Source: Spirochaetota bacterium
GTDB taxonomy: Bacteria; Spirochaetota; Spirochaetia; Treponematales; Rectinemataceae
Direction: 5' to 3'
Length of the DNA: 63,637 nt
Assembly (NCBI GenBank): GCA_029778945.1
Contig: JAKPBN010000220.1
Span: forward strand, 1 to 63,637
The translations under genes and the position numbers were made by a program. This document shows positions 17,366 through 25,026 of this stretch, in pieces (the stretch's first letter is position 1; every line of letters starts with the position of its first letter). The notes beneath the pieces were generated by a model. That model did no database searches, was not told the DNA's origin, and saw nothing but the letters and a program-made list of their open reading frames with translations.

Positions 17366-17596
17366 TTGCATAACCCTGAATCAAGCGTGTTTATTTATGA
17401 TTTTTATATACATCCAAAATGCCGAAGTAAAGGCTATGGCAAAAAAAGCATGATTGCTCTAGAGGAAATCCCGAAAAAAGCGAGTATAAAGCAGATCAAG
17501 CTCCGCGTAGCATTTACCAATGAAAAGGTCTTGCCCTTATATAAGGAGCTGGAATTCACTGTTGCAGCGATAAATTTGCGAAAAAGGGAGGAATGC
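17366..17596 (+). pseudogene. C-terminal fragment of a GNAT acetyltransferase
   Basis: About 75 codons read as the acetyl-CoA-binding half of a GNAT protein: FIYDFYIHPKCRSKGYGKK (the RxxGxG/A loop, here RSKGYG) and the later LPLYKELEF strand. The N-terminal half is missing. Possible remains of it sit in another frame from an ATG at 17298, which suggests a frameshift and deletion. The fragment runs without a stop into the TIR-like gene at 17597, giving a 219-codon open frame. I treat it as a broken gene rather than a real fusion because the TIR-like part has its own strong ribosome-binding site. Confidence 0.6.
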
Positions 17597-18025
17597 ATGA
17601 CGCTTCTCAGGGAGTATAAAATATTCATTACTCATGGATACGAAGGCCATCCAGATTACGATCGATTGGCGGAAATTCTTGATGGCATTTCCAGCCTGAA
17701 CATATCGCTGCTTAGCGTTCCTGTCAGTTATAAATATCGAAGCATGAACAAGGAGAAAAGAGAGGAGGAGATCAGAAAGCAAATCAGGCCAGCCAACTGC
17801 GTTTTTGCTCTGGACTCCATATGCATTGAGAGCGGCGACTGGGTGCGGTATGAGCTAAAGTGCGCGGCGTCGGCGAAAAAGCCCATAATTGGAATAAGGC
17901 AATTGAGGAGCAAGGGCATCTCAAAGGCAATAGAAAACGTGGCTATCGAAATACTTGGTTGGAATGAAAGCGAACTGGAAAGGACGATTAAGGAGAATTC
18001 CATTCGACCCATGATCCTGAGCTAG
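17597..18025 (+). CDS. TIR-like domain protein (ThsB / DUF1863 type)
   Basis: 142 residues. The opening strand YKIFITHGYE, the helix with HPDYDRLAEIL, SVPVSYKYRS and the segment RKQIRPANCVFALDS are followed by WVRYELKCAASAKKPIIGI, placing a conserved Glu (E86) where TIR-type NADases carry the catalytic residue. The arrangement resembles the TIR subunit ThsB of the Thoeris anti-phage system and DUF1863 proteins. No ThsA-like effector is adjacent. The ATG at 17597 follows GGGAGGAATGC, an excellent Shine-Dalgarno sequence. Enzymatic activity and a defence role are inference. AT-rich coding, probably acquired by transfer. Confidence 0.68.
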   Translation: MTLLREYKIFITHGYEGHPDYDRLAEILDGISSLNISLLSVPVSYKYRSMNKEKREEEIRKQIRPANCVFALDSICIESGDWVRYELKCAASAKKPIIGIRQLRSKGISKAIENVAIEILGWNESELERTIKENSIRPMILS

Positions 18026-18084
18026 GATTGGCCGATATCCGCTTCCGGAATCAGGCTGGAGGCGGGAGAAGAAATAGGAGTACC

Positions 18085-18750
18085 ATGAACCCCATCATTC
18101 GCCTAGAGAGCAAGGCTGACTACGCGGAAGTGGAAGAGCTGACCCGGGAAGCCTTCTGGAATCTCTACGTTCCTGGATGCGACGAACACTACCTGTGCCA
18201 TATCCTGCGAGGCCACGAGGACTTTATTGAGGAGCTGGACTATGTCGTGGAGATGGATGGTAGAATCGTCGCCTCGATAATGTATACCAAGGCCTGGCTT
18301 TTCGGGGAGGATCAAGCCAGGGTGCCCATCGTCTCCTTTGGTCCCTTGTGCGTCCATCCGGACTTCCAGAGAAAGGGAATCGGGACGGCCTTGATCTTTA
18401 AGACCAGCTGCTTGGTCGCGGATATGGGAATTCCTGCCATCGCCATCTATGGGGATCCTCATAATTACTGCAAACACGGCTTCAGGAATGGCGTGGACTT
18501 CCGGGTAAGCGCTATGGACGGCGATTATCCTTTGGGTTTGCTCGTCCTGGAGCTTCAGCCGGGCTTTTTCGGAAAGCAGGACTGGAAGCTGAAGCAGAGC
18601 GACGTCTTCCAGTTCGACCATGATAAGGCCCTGGAGTTTGACAAGGGCTTCAAGCAGAAGGAGATGAAGGTCCAATACAGCCAGGAGCTGTTCCGGATGC
18701 AGATCCGCGCCTTCCTGCGGAAGGATCTGACGGGGATCGCCGCAACCTGA
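18085..18750 (+). CDS. GNAT family N-acetyltransferase
   Basis: 221 residues. The GNAT core is visible as FGPLCVHPDFQRKGIGTALI, where QRKGIG is the acetyl-CoA pyrophosphate loop, followed by AIAIYGDPHNYCKHGF in the fourth motif. The C-terminal 70 residues form a charged helical extension. It resembles the YhbS group of predicted acetyltransferases; the acceptor is unknown. The ATG at 18085 has AGGAG nearby. Base composition is closer to the chromosome average than in the genes just before it. Confidence 0.83.
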   Translation: MNPIIRLESKADYAEVEELTREAFWNLYVPGCDEHYLCHILRGHEDFIEELDYVVEMDGRIVASIMYTKAWLFGEDQARVPIVSFGPLCVHPDFQRKGIGTALIFKTSCLVADMGIPAIAIYGDPHNYCKHGFRNGVDFRVSAMDGDYPLGLLVLELQPGFFGKQDWKLKQSDVFQFDHDKALEFDKGFKQKEMKVQYSQELFRMQIRAFLRKDLTGIAAT

Positions 18751-18761
18751 TTCGTCGTCGT

Positions 18762-18782
18762 GCCAGGCTCTTTGCGCCTGGC
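18762..18782. repeat. Small perfect hairpin after the GNAT gene
   Basis: GCCAGGC at 18762-18768 and GCCTGGC at 18776-18782 with a 7-base loop; no T-run follows. Confidence 0.45.
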
Positions 18783-18819
18783 TTGCAGGATGGATAAACT
18801 TATCATTTATGGGGTTATC

Positions 18820-19476
18820 ATGAGAAAACGCCGACTTGCGCTGTGTGCCCTTGGTCTTGTGCTTGCCTGCTATTGCGCCTTTGCCCAATCCGGCCCGGTC
18901 AATCCGGTCTTGGTGCCCGGCAAGAGCACTTGGCCGGCCAAGGAAATACCTTCAGTCATACCCGATTACAAGGGGAAGGTGGCGAACTACGGAAATGGCG
19001 GATCGACGAACTGGTTCCAGATCTACCTTGTGGAGACCAATGAGGCCAAGGTCAGAGACTACGTGGCAGGCTATGGGATGGCCGGATGGACCCTATCCAA
19101 GGACGGGAGCTCGGACAAGGCCACCAAGGACCAGTATGAGGTGCTGATACACTTCTATCGGGACCAGGGCCTCGTCGGGATAACCATCTCCATCAAAAGC
19201 ACGGACAAGCAATGGCCGACCAAAGACTACCCCTTTATCCCCCAGTTCAGCCAATGCCTGAGCTCGAGTATCCGTGACTACGAGTTCAATGTCACGATAG
19301 ATGTAAAGCAAGCCAAGGAAGCGGACATCGCGGCCTATAAGCGGAGCCTGGCCAAGCTCGGGTGGGAAGGAGATCCTGAGGGTGAGGAATTCCATTGGGG
19401 CAAGGATGGCCTGGATACCACGCTGCAGATAACGGACCAGGGCGGGCAGAACTGGTTTTTTGACATCAGCAAATAG
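18820..19476 (+). CDS. Exported protein of unknown function
   Basis: 218 residues. The N-terminus MRKRRLALCALGLVL... ending CAFAQ is a clear signal peptide. The mature part looks like two related halves of about 95 residues: each has a Pro-rich entry (WPAKEIPSVIPDYKGKV and WPTKDYPFIPQFSQCL), strands around WFQIYLVET / EFNVTIDV, then helix-strand ending in WTLSKDG / WEGDPEG. This suggests an internally duplicated alpha/beta domain. No family was recognised. The start at 18820 is favoured over an upstream ATG at 18760 because it fits the signal peptide. A symmetric hairpin follows the stop. Confidence 0.6.
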   Translation: MRKRRLALCALGLVLACYCAFAQSGPVNPVLVPGKSTWPAKEIPSVIPDYKGKVANYGNGGSTNWFQIYLVETNEAKVRDYVAGYGMAGWTLSKDGSSDKATKDQYEVLIHFYRDQGLVGITISIKSTDKQWPTKDYPFIPQFSQCLSSSIRDYEFNVTIDVKQAKEADIAAYKRSLAKLGWEGDPEGEEFHWGKDGLDTTLQITDQGGQNWFFDISK

Positions 19477-19502
19477 CCTTAGGCCGGACAGGCCCTAAGG
19501 CT
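19475..19502. terminator. Hairpin after the exported protein gene, weak terminator candidate
   Basis: AGCCTTAGG and CCTAAGGCT pair across a short G/C-rich loop. The following bases are GTATTCCC without a T-run, so termination is uncertain. Confidence 0.35.
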
Positions 19503-19525
19503 GTATTCCCTGGAAGGAGGTCCCC

Positions 19526-20038
19526 GTGTCCGAAAACATCCTTGCCCATGGACTCGCCAGCCAGATGCTGGCGAGTCTCTATACCCTCAAGGATTGCATG
19601 GACAGGTGCCCGGATCCCGAGTGGCATGAAAAGCATGGGGACTATCCTTTTTCCCAGGTGGTCTTCCATGTCCTGTTCGATTGTGACCTGAGCCTCTGTG
19701 ACGAGATAGGGGATATCCGGAGGCAGGGCTTCCATGCGGACAACCCCGGGCCCTTCGCGGACTATGAGGAATTGGAGGAGAGGCCCCGAAGCCGCCTCTA
19801 TGGGCGGGTGTTTCTGGACAAGTACTATGAGTTCTGCGTATCGAAGGTCAAGTCCGTCCTTCTGGGCCAGCTCGGCGAGGCCTTGCTGCTGCCCGACAGC
19901 GATGTCTATGGGAACATGACCAAATGCGAGCGCTACATAAACGCCATCCGGCATATCCAGCACCACTCGGCCCAGCTGGGCCTAAGGCTGCAGTTCCTGG
20001 GCGGCCAGGAGATGGCCTGGATCAGCCGGGAGGCATAG
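19526..20038 (+). CDS. DinB-like four-helix protein
   Basis: 170 residues starting at GTG 19526 behind GGAAGGAGG. The sequence is helical, with histidines placed as in the DinB/YfiT metal-binding superfamily: one in FSQVVFHVLFDCDL near residue 48 and others in IRHIQHHSAQLGLRL near 145-150. Members include DNA-damage-inducible proteins and thiol-dependent transferases; the function here is unknown. It sits at the right end of the accessory region, followed 51 bases later by the DUF1846 gene. Confidence 0.65.
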   Translation: MSENILAHGLASQMLASLYTLKDCMDRCPDPEWHEKHGDYPFSQVVFHVLFDCDLSLCDEIGDIRRQGFHADNPGPFADYEELEERPRSRLYGRVFLDKYYEFCVSKVKSVLLGQLGEALLLPDSDVYGNMTKCERYINAIRHIQHHSAQLGLRLQFLGGQEMAWISREA

Positions 20039-20089
20039 CCAATGTCCTGGCCTCCGGTGTAGACTGCCTTCCCGTCCAGGGGGTGTCCA

Positions 20090-21634
20090 ATGGCGGGAAA
20101 AGTCGGGTTTGACAACGAGAAGTACATAGCCGAGCAGGCTTCCTTCATACGGGAGCGCATGCGCCGCTTTGACAGCCGCCTCTACCTCGAGTTCGGCGGC
20201 AAGATCCTCGCCGACTTCCACGCCGCCCGGGTCCTCGCGGGCTACGACCCAAACGTCAAGGTCCGCCTCCTCAAGGAGCTCGAGAAGGATGCCGAGATCG
20301 TCCTCTGCATCCATGCCGGGGCGATCGAGCACCGCAAGATGCGGGCCGACTACGGGATCACCTACGACGCGGACGCCATGAAGCTCATCGATGACCTGGG
20401 TGAGTGGGGCCTTTCGGTCTCCGCAGTGGTCATCACCCGCTGGGAAGGCCAGTCCTCGGCCCGGGCCTTCAGGACCAAGCTGGAGAACCGGGGCGTGCGG
20501 GTCTATACCCATGCCCCGACCAAGGGCTATCCCACCGACGTGGACACCATCGTCTCCGAGGAAGGCTACGGGGCCAATCCCCGCATCGAGACCACCAAGC
20601 CCCTCGTGGTCGTGACAGGCCCGGGTCCCGGCTCGGGCAAGATGGCCACCTGCCTCTCCCAGGTCTACCATGACCACCTCCTGGGCACCCGGGCCATGTA
20701 CGCCAAGTTCGAGACCTTCCCCATCTGGAGCCTCCCCCTTAAGCACCCGGTGAACATAGCCTACGAGGCCGCCACCCTCGACCTCAAGGACTTCAATCTC
20801 ATCGACCCCTTTCACCTCGAGGCCACCGGGGAGGCCGCGGTCAACTACAACCGGGACGTCGAGTCCTTTCCCATCCTCAAGGCCATCCTGGAGCGCATCA
20901 CCGACTCGGGCGGCGCCTATCGCTCCCCCACGGAGATGGGCGTCAACCGGGCGGGCTTTGCCATCGTGGACGATGAGGCCTGCCGGGAGGCGGCCCGGCA
21001 GGAGATTGTGCGCCGCTACCTGCGCTGCGCGAGCGAGTACATGACGGGCATGGCGGACAAGGCCTCTCTCGAGAAGGCCGACCTTCTCATGAAGGAGCTG
21101 GGCCTTGGGCCGGAGTACCGCCGGGTTGTGCCCGCGGCCCGGGAGGCCGCCCAGGCGGCCCAGCTGGCCCAGGCGGCCCGGGATCCCGCGGCCACCGTCC
21201 ACGGGGTGGACACGGCCTTTTGCGGGGCCGCCCTCGAGCTGCCCTCGGGCCAGATCGTGACGGGCAAGAACTCGCCCCTCCTGCACGCCGCCACCGCGGC
21301 TATCCTCAACGGGGCCAAGCAGATGGCCGGGGTGCCCGACTCCATCCCCCTGCTTTCGCCCCTGGTGATCGAGTCCATAGCCAGGCTCAAGAAGGATGTC
21401 CTCCGGGGCAAGAACGCGAGCCTCGATGTGGACGAGGTCTTGATCGCCCTCTCCATCGGCGCGGCCCTGACCCCCATGGTCCAGACCTGCCTGGACAGGC
21501 TCCGGGATCTCCGGGGCTGCCAGATGCACCTCACCCATGTCCCCAGCCCGGGGGACGAGGCGGGCCTGCGCAAGCTCGGCATCAACCTGACCTCGGACCC
21601 CGCCTACGCCTCGAAGCGGCTCTTTGTGGAATGA
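20090..21634 (+). CDS. DUF1846 domain protein
   Basis: 514 residues, the usual length of the DUF1846 family (PF08903). Recognisable features are the N-terminal SRLYLEFGGKILADFHAARVLAGYDPN, a phosphate-loop-like VVTGPGPGSGKMATCLSQVYHDH around residues 175-195, and the later AAAILNGAKQMAGVPD. The biochemical role of the family is not established; structures suggest a nucleotide-related fold. It is widespread in anaerobes. AGGGGGTGTCCA precedes the ATG, and TAGACT at about 20060 may be its -10 element. High-GC codon use resumes here, marking the right edge of the accessory region. Confidence 0.88.
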   Translation: MAGKVGFDNEKYIAEQASFIRERMRRFDSRLYLEFGGKILADFHAARVLAGYDPNVKVRLLKELEKDAEIVLCIHAGAIEHRKMRADYGITYDADAMKLIDDLGEWGLSVSAVVITRWEGQSSARAFRTKLENRGVRVYTHAPTKGYPTDVDTIVSEEGYGANPRIETTKPLVVVTGPGPGSGKMATCLSQVYHDHLLGTRAMYAKFETFPIWSLPLKHPVNIAYEAATLDLKDFNLIDPFHLEATGEAAVNYNRDVESFPILKAILERITDSGGAYRSPTEMGVNRAGFAIVDDEACREAARQEIVRRYLRCASEYMTGMADKASLEKADLLMKELGLGPEYRRVVPAAREAAQAAQLAQAARDPAATVHGVDTAFCGAALELPSGQIVTGKNSPLLHAATAAILNGAKQMAGVPDSIPLLSPLVIESIARLKKDVLRGKNASLDVDEVLIALSIGAALTPMVQTCLDRLRDLRGCQMHLTHVPSPGDEAGLRKLGINLTSDPAYASKRLFVE

Positions 21635-21653
21635 GGGTCCCGGTCCCGGAAGT

Positions 21654-21681
21654 TTGACAATCCTGAGGCAAAATGTAATAT
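21654..21681 (+). promoter_or_regulatory. Predicted promoter of the DUF1761 gene
   Basis: TTGACA at 21654-21659, 16-base spacer, TAATAT at 21676-21681, then AGAAGGAG before the ATG at 21703. Confidence 0.6.
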
Positions 21682-21702
21682 TAAAGGCAGAAGGAGAAAT
21701 CG

Positions 21703-22122
21703 ATGCTGCAATTCCAGGTCTCTGTCCTGCCACTCGTAGTCCTTACCTTGGTCAACTTCTTCCTTTCCTGGCTCTGGTATTCCCCGGTCCTCTTCCTTAA
21801 GCCCTGGGCCACGGCCCTGGGCACCTATGGCAAGAAGGAGATGACCGAGGCGGAAAAGAAGGCTATGCCCTTCCTCTTCCTCTCGGGCCTTGTCGCCTCC
21901 CTCCTCCTCGCCTATGGCCTCCAGGTGATCGTCCACTCCATCGGGGCTACCACTTTCGGGGCCGGCCTGGCGGTGGGACTAGTGGCCTGGGCCTGCTTTG
22001 CCCTCACCCACAGCCTCAACACTCTCTTTGAGGCCCGCAAGCCCATCGTCCTCGTGATCAACAACGGGCTCTTCCTCCTGACCTATGCGGTCTACGGGGG
22101 CATTGTGGCGGTCTGGCGCTAG
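21703..22122 (+). CDS. DUF1761 membrane protein
   Basis: 139 residues with four hydrophobic helices (about 8-28, 51-72, 82-102, 115-137). The first loop has NFFLSWLWYSPVLFLKPW, typical of DUF1761 proteins, and the second helix pair has FGAGLAVGLVAWACFALTHSLNTLFE. Integral inner-membrane protein of unknown function. It has its own promoter and a good Shine-Dalgarno sequence (AGAAGGAG). Confidence 0.8.
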   Translation: MLQFQVSVLPLVVLTLVNFFLSWLWYSPVLFLKPWATALGTYGKKEMTEAEKKAMPFLFLSGLVASLLLAYGLQVIVHSIGATTFGAGLAVGLVAWACFALTHSLNTLFEARKPIVLVINNGLFLLTYAVYGGIVAVWR

Positions 22123-22174
22123 TTTTTTCCGCTTTCCAAGCTGGAAAACTGAGGCATATTTCCTCTAGGCTTGG

Positions 22175-22206
22175 CCCTCCCGGCGGGGGCCACTGGCCCG
22201 GGAGGG
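22175..22206 (+). promoter_or_regulatory. Hairpin masking the ribosome-binding site of the Fe-S protein gene
   Basis: CCCTCCCGG at 22175-22183 is perfectly complementary to CCGGGAGGG at 22198-22206, which contains the Shine-Dalgarno sequence of the ATG at 22211. Nine G/C-rich pairs would block initiation unless opened. Could be chance in GC-rich DNA. Confidence 0.4.
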
Positions 22207-22210
22207 AGCC

Positions 22211-23515
22211 ATGGCTCATCGGACAATGCAGAGCGCCTATGACCGCCTGACCGACCGGCTCAACCGCTTTCCCCAGGGGGCTCCTCCCTCGGACTTGCTT
22301 TTCGGCATCCTCCGCCTCCTATTCAGCGAGAAAGAGGCCGAGGCCGTATCCCTCCTTCCCATCAAGCCCTTTGACGCGTCCCAGGCCGGCCGGGCCTGGG
22401 GCAGGTCCCCCGGGGAGGCCAAGAAGCTCCTCGACGAGCTGGCCAGCCGGGCCCTCCTCATCGACTGGGAGCACGAGGGCCAGACCATCTACAGTCTCCC
22501 TCCCCCCATGGCGGGCTTTTTCGAATTCTCCATGATGCGCCTGCGGAGCGACCTGGACCAAAAGGCCCTGGCGGAGCTTTTCTACCAGTACCTCAATGTA
22601 GAGGAGGACTTTATCAAGGCCCTCTTCACCAAGGGCGAGACCCAGTTGGGCCGGGTCTTTGTCCAGGAGGCCCAATTGGGCCCGGCGCTAGGCGAGGGGG
22701 CAGGGGAGGACCTGGGCCTCCATGTCATCGACTACGAGCGGGCGAGCCAGGTGATCCAGACCGCGAGCCATATCGGGGTGGGGCTCTGCTACTGCCGCCA
22801 TAAGATGCGGCACCTGGGCCGGGCCTGCGAGGCCCCAATGGAGATCTGCATGACCTTCAACTCCTCGGCGGACTCCCTGACGAGGCATGGCCATGCCCGG
22901 GCCATAGGCGTCTCGGAGTGCATGGGCCTCCTGGAAAAGGCCTATGAGCACGGCCTGGTCCAGTTCGGGGAAAACGTCCAGAAGGGCGTCAACTTTATCT
23001 GCAACTGCTGTGGCTGCTGCTGCGAGGCCCTGATCGCCCAGCGCCGCTTTGGCATCCTCCACCCGGTCCACACGACCAATTTCATGCCCAAGGTGATGCC
23101 TGAGACCTGCACGGGCTGCGGCAAGTGTGTGGACGCCTGCCCCGTCGAGGCTATGGCCCTCGTCTCCGCCGAGGACCCCAAGCGCCCGACCCGGAGGACG
23201 GCCCGCCTCCTCGAGGATGCCTGCCTGGGCTGCGGGGTCTGCGTCCGGGCCTGCCCCAAGGGCAGCCTCTCCCTGGTCTCCCGGCCGGCGAGGGTCTTTA
23301 CCCCGGTGGACTCCACCCACCGGGCCGTCCTCATGGCCATCGAGCGGGGCAAGCTCCAGAACCTTATCTTTGACAACCAGGCCTTCGCGAGCCACCGCGC
23401 CATGGCGGCTATCCTGGGGGTGATCCTCAAGCTTCCGCCGGTAAAGCAGGTGATGGCGAGCGAGCAGATGCGGAGCAACTATCTCCTCAAGCTCCTCTCC
23501 CTGGCCAAGGTCTAG
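22211..23515 (+). CDS. 4Fe-4S ferredoxin-type protein with N-terminal winged-helix-like region
   Basis: 434 residues. The first 90 look like a winged helix (AGRAWGRSPGEAKKLLDELASRALLIDW), followed by a helical domain. A Cys-rich middle (VGLCYCRHKM, then FICNCCGCCCEAL near 260-270) could hold another metal site. Two classical clusters follow (CTGCGKCVDACP and CLGCGVCVRACP). This layout is seen in uncharacterised ferredoxin-like proteins of anaerobes that combine a helix-turn-helix with Fe-S domains. Cytosolic redox or redox-sensing role likely; whether it binds DNA is unknown. The tail after 350 is helical and hydrophobic in places. Confidence 0.75.
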   Translation: MAHRTMQSAYDRLTDRLNRFPQGAPPSDLLFGILRLLFSEKEAEAVSLLPIKPFDASQAGRAWGRSPGEAKKLLDELASRALLIDWEHEGQTIYSLPPPMAGFFEFSMMRLRSDLDQKALAELFYQYLNVEEDFIKALFTKGETQLGRVFVQEAQLGPALGEGAGEDLGLHVIDYERASQVIQTASHIGVGLCYCRHKMRHLGRACEAPMEICMTFNSSADSLTRHGHARAIGVSECMGLLEKAYEHGLVQFGENVQKGVNFICNCCGCCCEALIAQRRFGILHPVHTTNFMPKVMPETCTGCGKCVDACPVEAMALVSAEDPKRPTRRTARLLEDACLGCGVCVRACPKGSLSLVSRPARVFTPVDSTHRAVLMAIERGKLQNLIFDNQAFASHRAMAAILGVILKLPPVKQVMASEQMRSNYLLKLLSLAKV

Positions 23516-23636
23516 GCCTTAGGCAGGCTGGCCCGGCCTAGCGCCCAGGCCTGGAATATTGTAGCCTTTGGCTCCGGAAGGCATGTCGCCCCAGGGAGGG
23601 GCCCGTCCCTAGCCGCCTTATCCACAAGGAGAAAAA

Positions 23637-24416
23637 ATGGACGTCAAGCTCGACAAGATGGAGAATTTCTACTTTGCCCTCAAGGTGGTCTTTACTGTAG
23701 TGGTCCTTGGGGCCTGCATAGCGGCGATCTCTTCCCTGGGAGAGCTGGGGTCCATGGTGACCACGGCCACCACCGTGGCTTTTATCCTGGTCTATGCCCT
23801 GTTTATCGTGGGCTTTGTCCTTGTCCAGAAGATATTCATGCTGGGCCACCTCAAGGGCAACGGGGTCCAGGTGACCGAGGGACAGTTCCCCGAGGTCTAC
23901 GAGGAATACCGGAGCATGGGCGAGGCGATGGGCCTGCGCCGCCTTCCCCGACTCTTCCTCCTCCAGGAAGGGGGCATGCTCAACGCCTTCGCGATCCGCT
24001 TCTCGGGCTCCAACTACATAGCCATCTACTCCGATGTCTTTTCCCTGCTCTCCTCGGACATGGAGAGCCTCCGCTTTATCCTGGCCCACGAGCTTGGCCA
24101 CGTTAGGCGCCACCATATGTCCAAGCGCTTCTGGACCTTTCCCTCCTCCCTGGTGCCCTTCCTCACCCAGGCCTGGTCCCGCAGGTGCGAGTACGGCTGC
24201 GACGCCCAGGGACTAGTCTTTGCCAAGGACAATCCCTTGAATGGCCTCGTCCTCCTGGCGGCCGGCCGGGAGCTCTACACCAGGATCAATGTGGCCCGCT
24301 ACATCGAGGACGCCCGGGGCAACCGCAGCGCAGTGGTGCGCTTCGCGGGCGTCTTCATGAGCCATCCCTATCTTCCCCTGCGCCTGGCCAGGCTCGAGAG
24401 GATCCGGGGTGCCTGA
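23637..24416 (+). CDS. M48 family metallopeptidase
   Basis: 259 residues. Two transmembrane helices (about 12-32 and 42-65) precede the catalytic domain, whose zinc site is HELGH (H151, E152, H155) with the third ligand in CEYGCDA (E185), as in M48B HtpX-like proteases. Expected in the inner membrane, degrading misfolded membrane proteins. The start at 23637 has AAGGAG upstream. Its last bases overlap the GTG of the next gene, so the two are probably co-transcribed. Confidence 0.87.
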   Translation: MDVKLDKMENFYFALKVVFTVVVLGACIAAISSLGELGSMVTTATTVAFILVYALFIVGFVLVQKIFMLGHLKGNGVQVTEGQFPEVYEEYRSMGEAMGLRRLPRLFLLQEGGMLNAFAIRFSGSNYIAIYSDVFSLLSSDMESLRFILAHELGHVRRHHMSKRFWTFPSSLVPFLTQAWSRRCEYGCDAQGLVFAKDNPLNGLVLLAAGRELYTRINVARYIEDARGNRSAVVRFAGVFMSHPYLPLRLARLERIRGA

Positions 24417-25014
24417 GCCTCGGCTCTACCTCCTCCGCCACGGGCACAAGGCCGAGGGCCAGTGGCCCAACCCCGCCATCGGCGGCCACAACGACAATCC
24501 CTTGAGCGAGCGGGGCAGGGCCGAGGCCCAGGCCGTGGCGGCCCGTCTGGCTCCCCTGGCCCCCGCCGAGATCTGGGTGAGCCGCTACGGCCGCACGACT
24601 GAGACGGCCCGGCCTCTCGTCGAGGCCTTGGGGCTCGAGCCCCGCCTGGAGCCCCTCCTGGACGAGATCGACGTGGGCCTGACGGACCAGATGGACGAGG
24701 CCGCCCTCGCCCGGGACTACCCGGACTTTATGGCCGCCTGGAAGGCCTGGGACAGGGACTTCAGCTATCCCGGCGGCGAGTCCGGGGCCGAGGTGGCCCG
24801 GCGGGTGGCCGCGGTGCTCGAGGCGGTCCGGGAGGGTGGCCGGGACGTGGCGGCCTTTTCCCACGACGGCTTCTGCCGCATCGCCGCCTGCGTGGTCCTG
24901 GGCCTTTCTCCCTGGGAGAGGCGGCGCTTCCGGGCCGACACCTGCGGCCTCTTCGAGTTCGAGTGGGCCGAGGCGCGCGGGCGCTGGGAGATCGTGAGGC
25001 TTAACGCCAAGTAG
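24409..25014 (+). CDS. Histidine phosphatase family protein
   Basis: 201 residues beginning at GTG 24409, inside the M48 gene end. The catalytic triad segment is LLRHGHK (R10, H11, G12), the second Arg is in SRYGRTTETA and the second His in AFSHDGFCRIA. Similar in size to small phosphoglycerate-mutase-like or SixA/CobC-like phosphatases; the substrate is unknown. Ends 12 bases before the convergent chemoreceptor gene, with no evident terminator between them. Confidence 0.82.
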   Translation: MPEPRLYLLRHGHKAEGQWPNPAIGGHNDNPLSERGRAEAQAVAARLAPLAPAEIWVSRYGRTTETARPLVEALGLEPRLEPLLDEIDVGLTDQMDEAALARDYPDFMAAWKAWDRDFSYPGGESGAEVARRVAAVLEAVREGGRDVAAFSHDGFCRIAACVVLGLSPWERRRFRADTCGLFEFEWAEARGRWEIVRLNAK

Positions 25015-25026
25015 CCTGGGCGAGGG

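Noticed and set aside
14690-20040. Integron gene-cassette array
   Set aside because: Gene content is suggestive, but no integrase and no repeated attC-like sites with GTTRRRY ends were found between the genes. The gaps hold unrelated hairpins.
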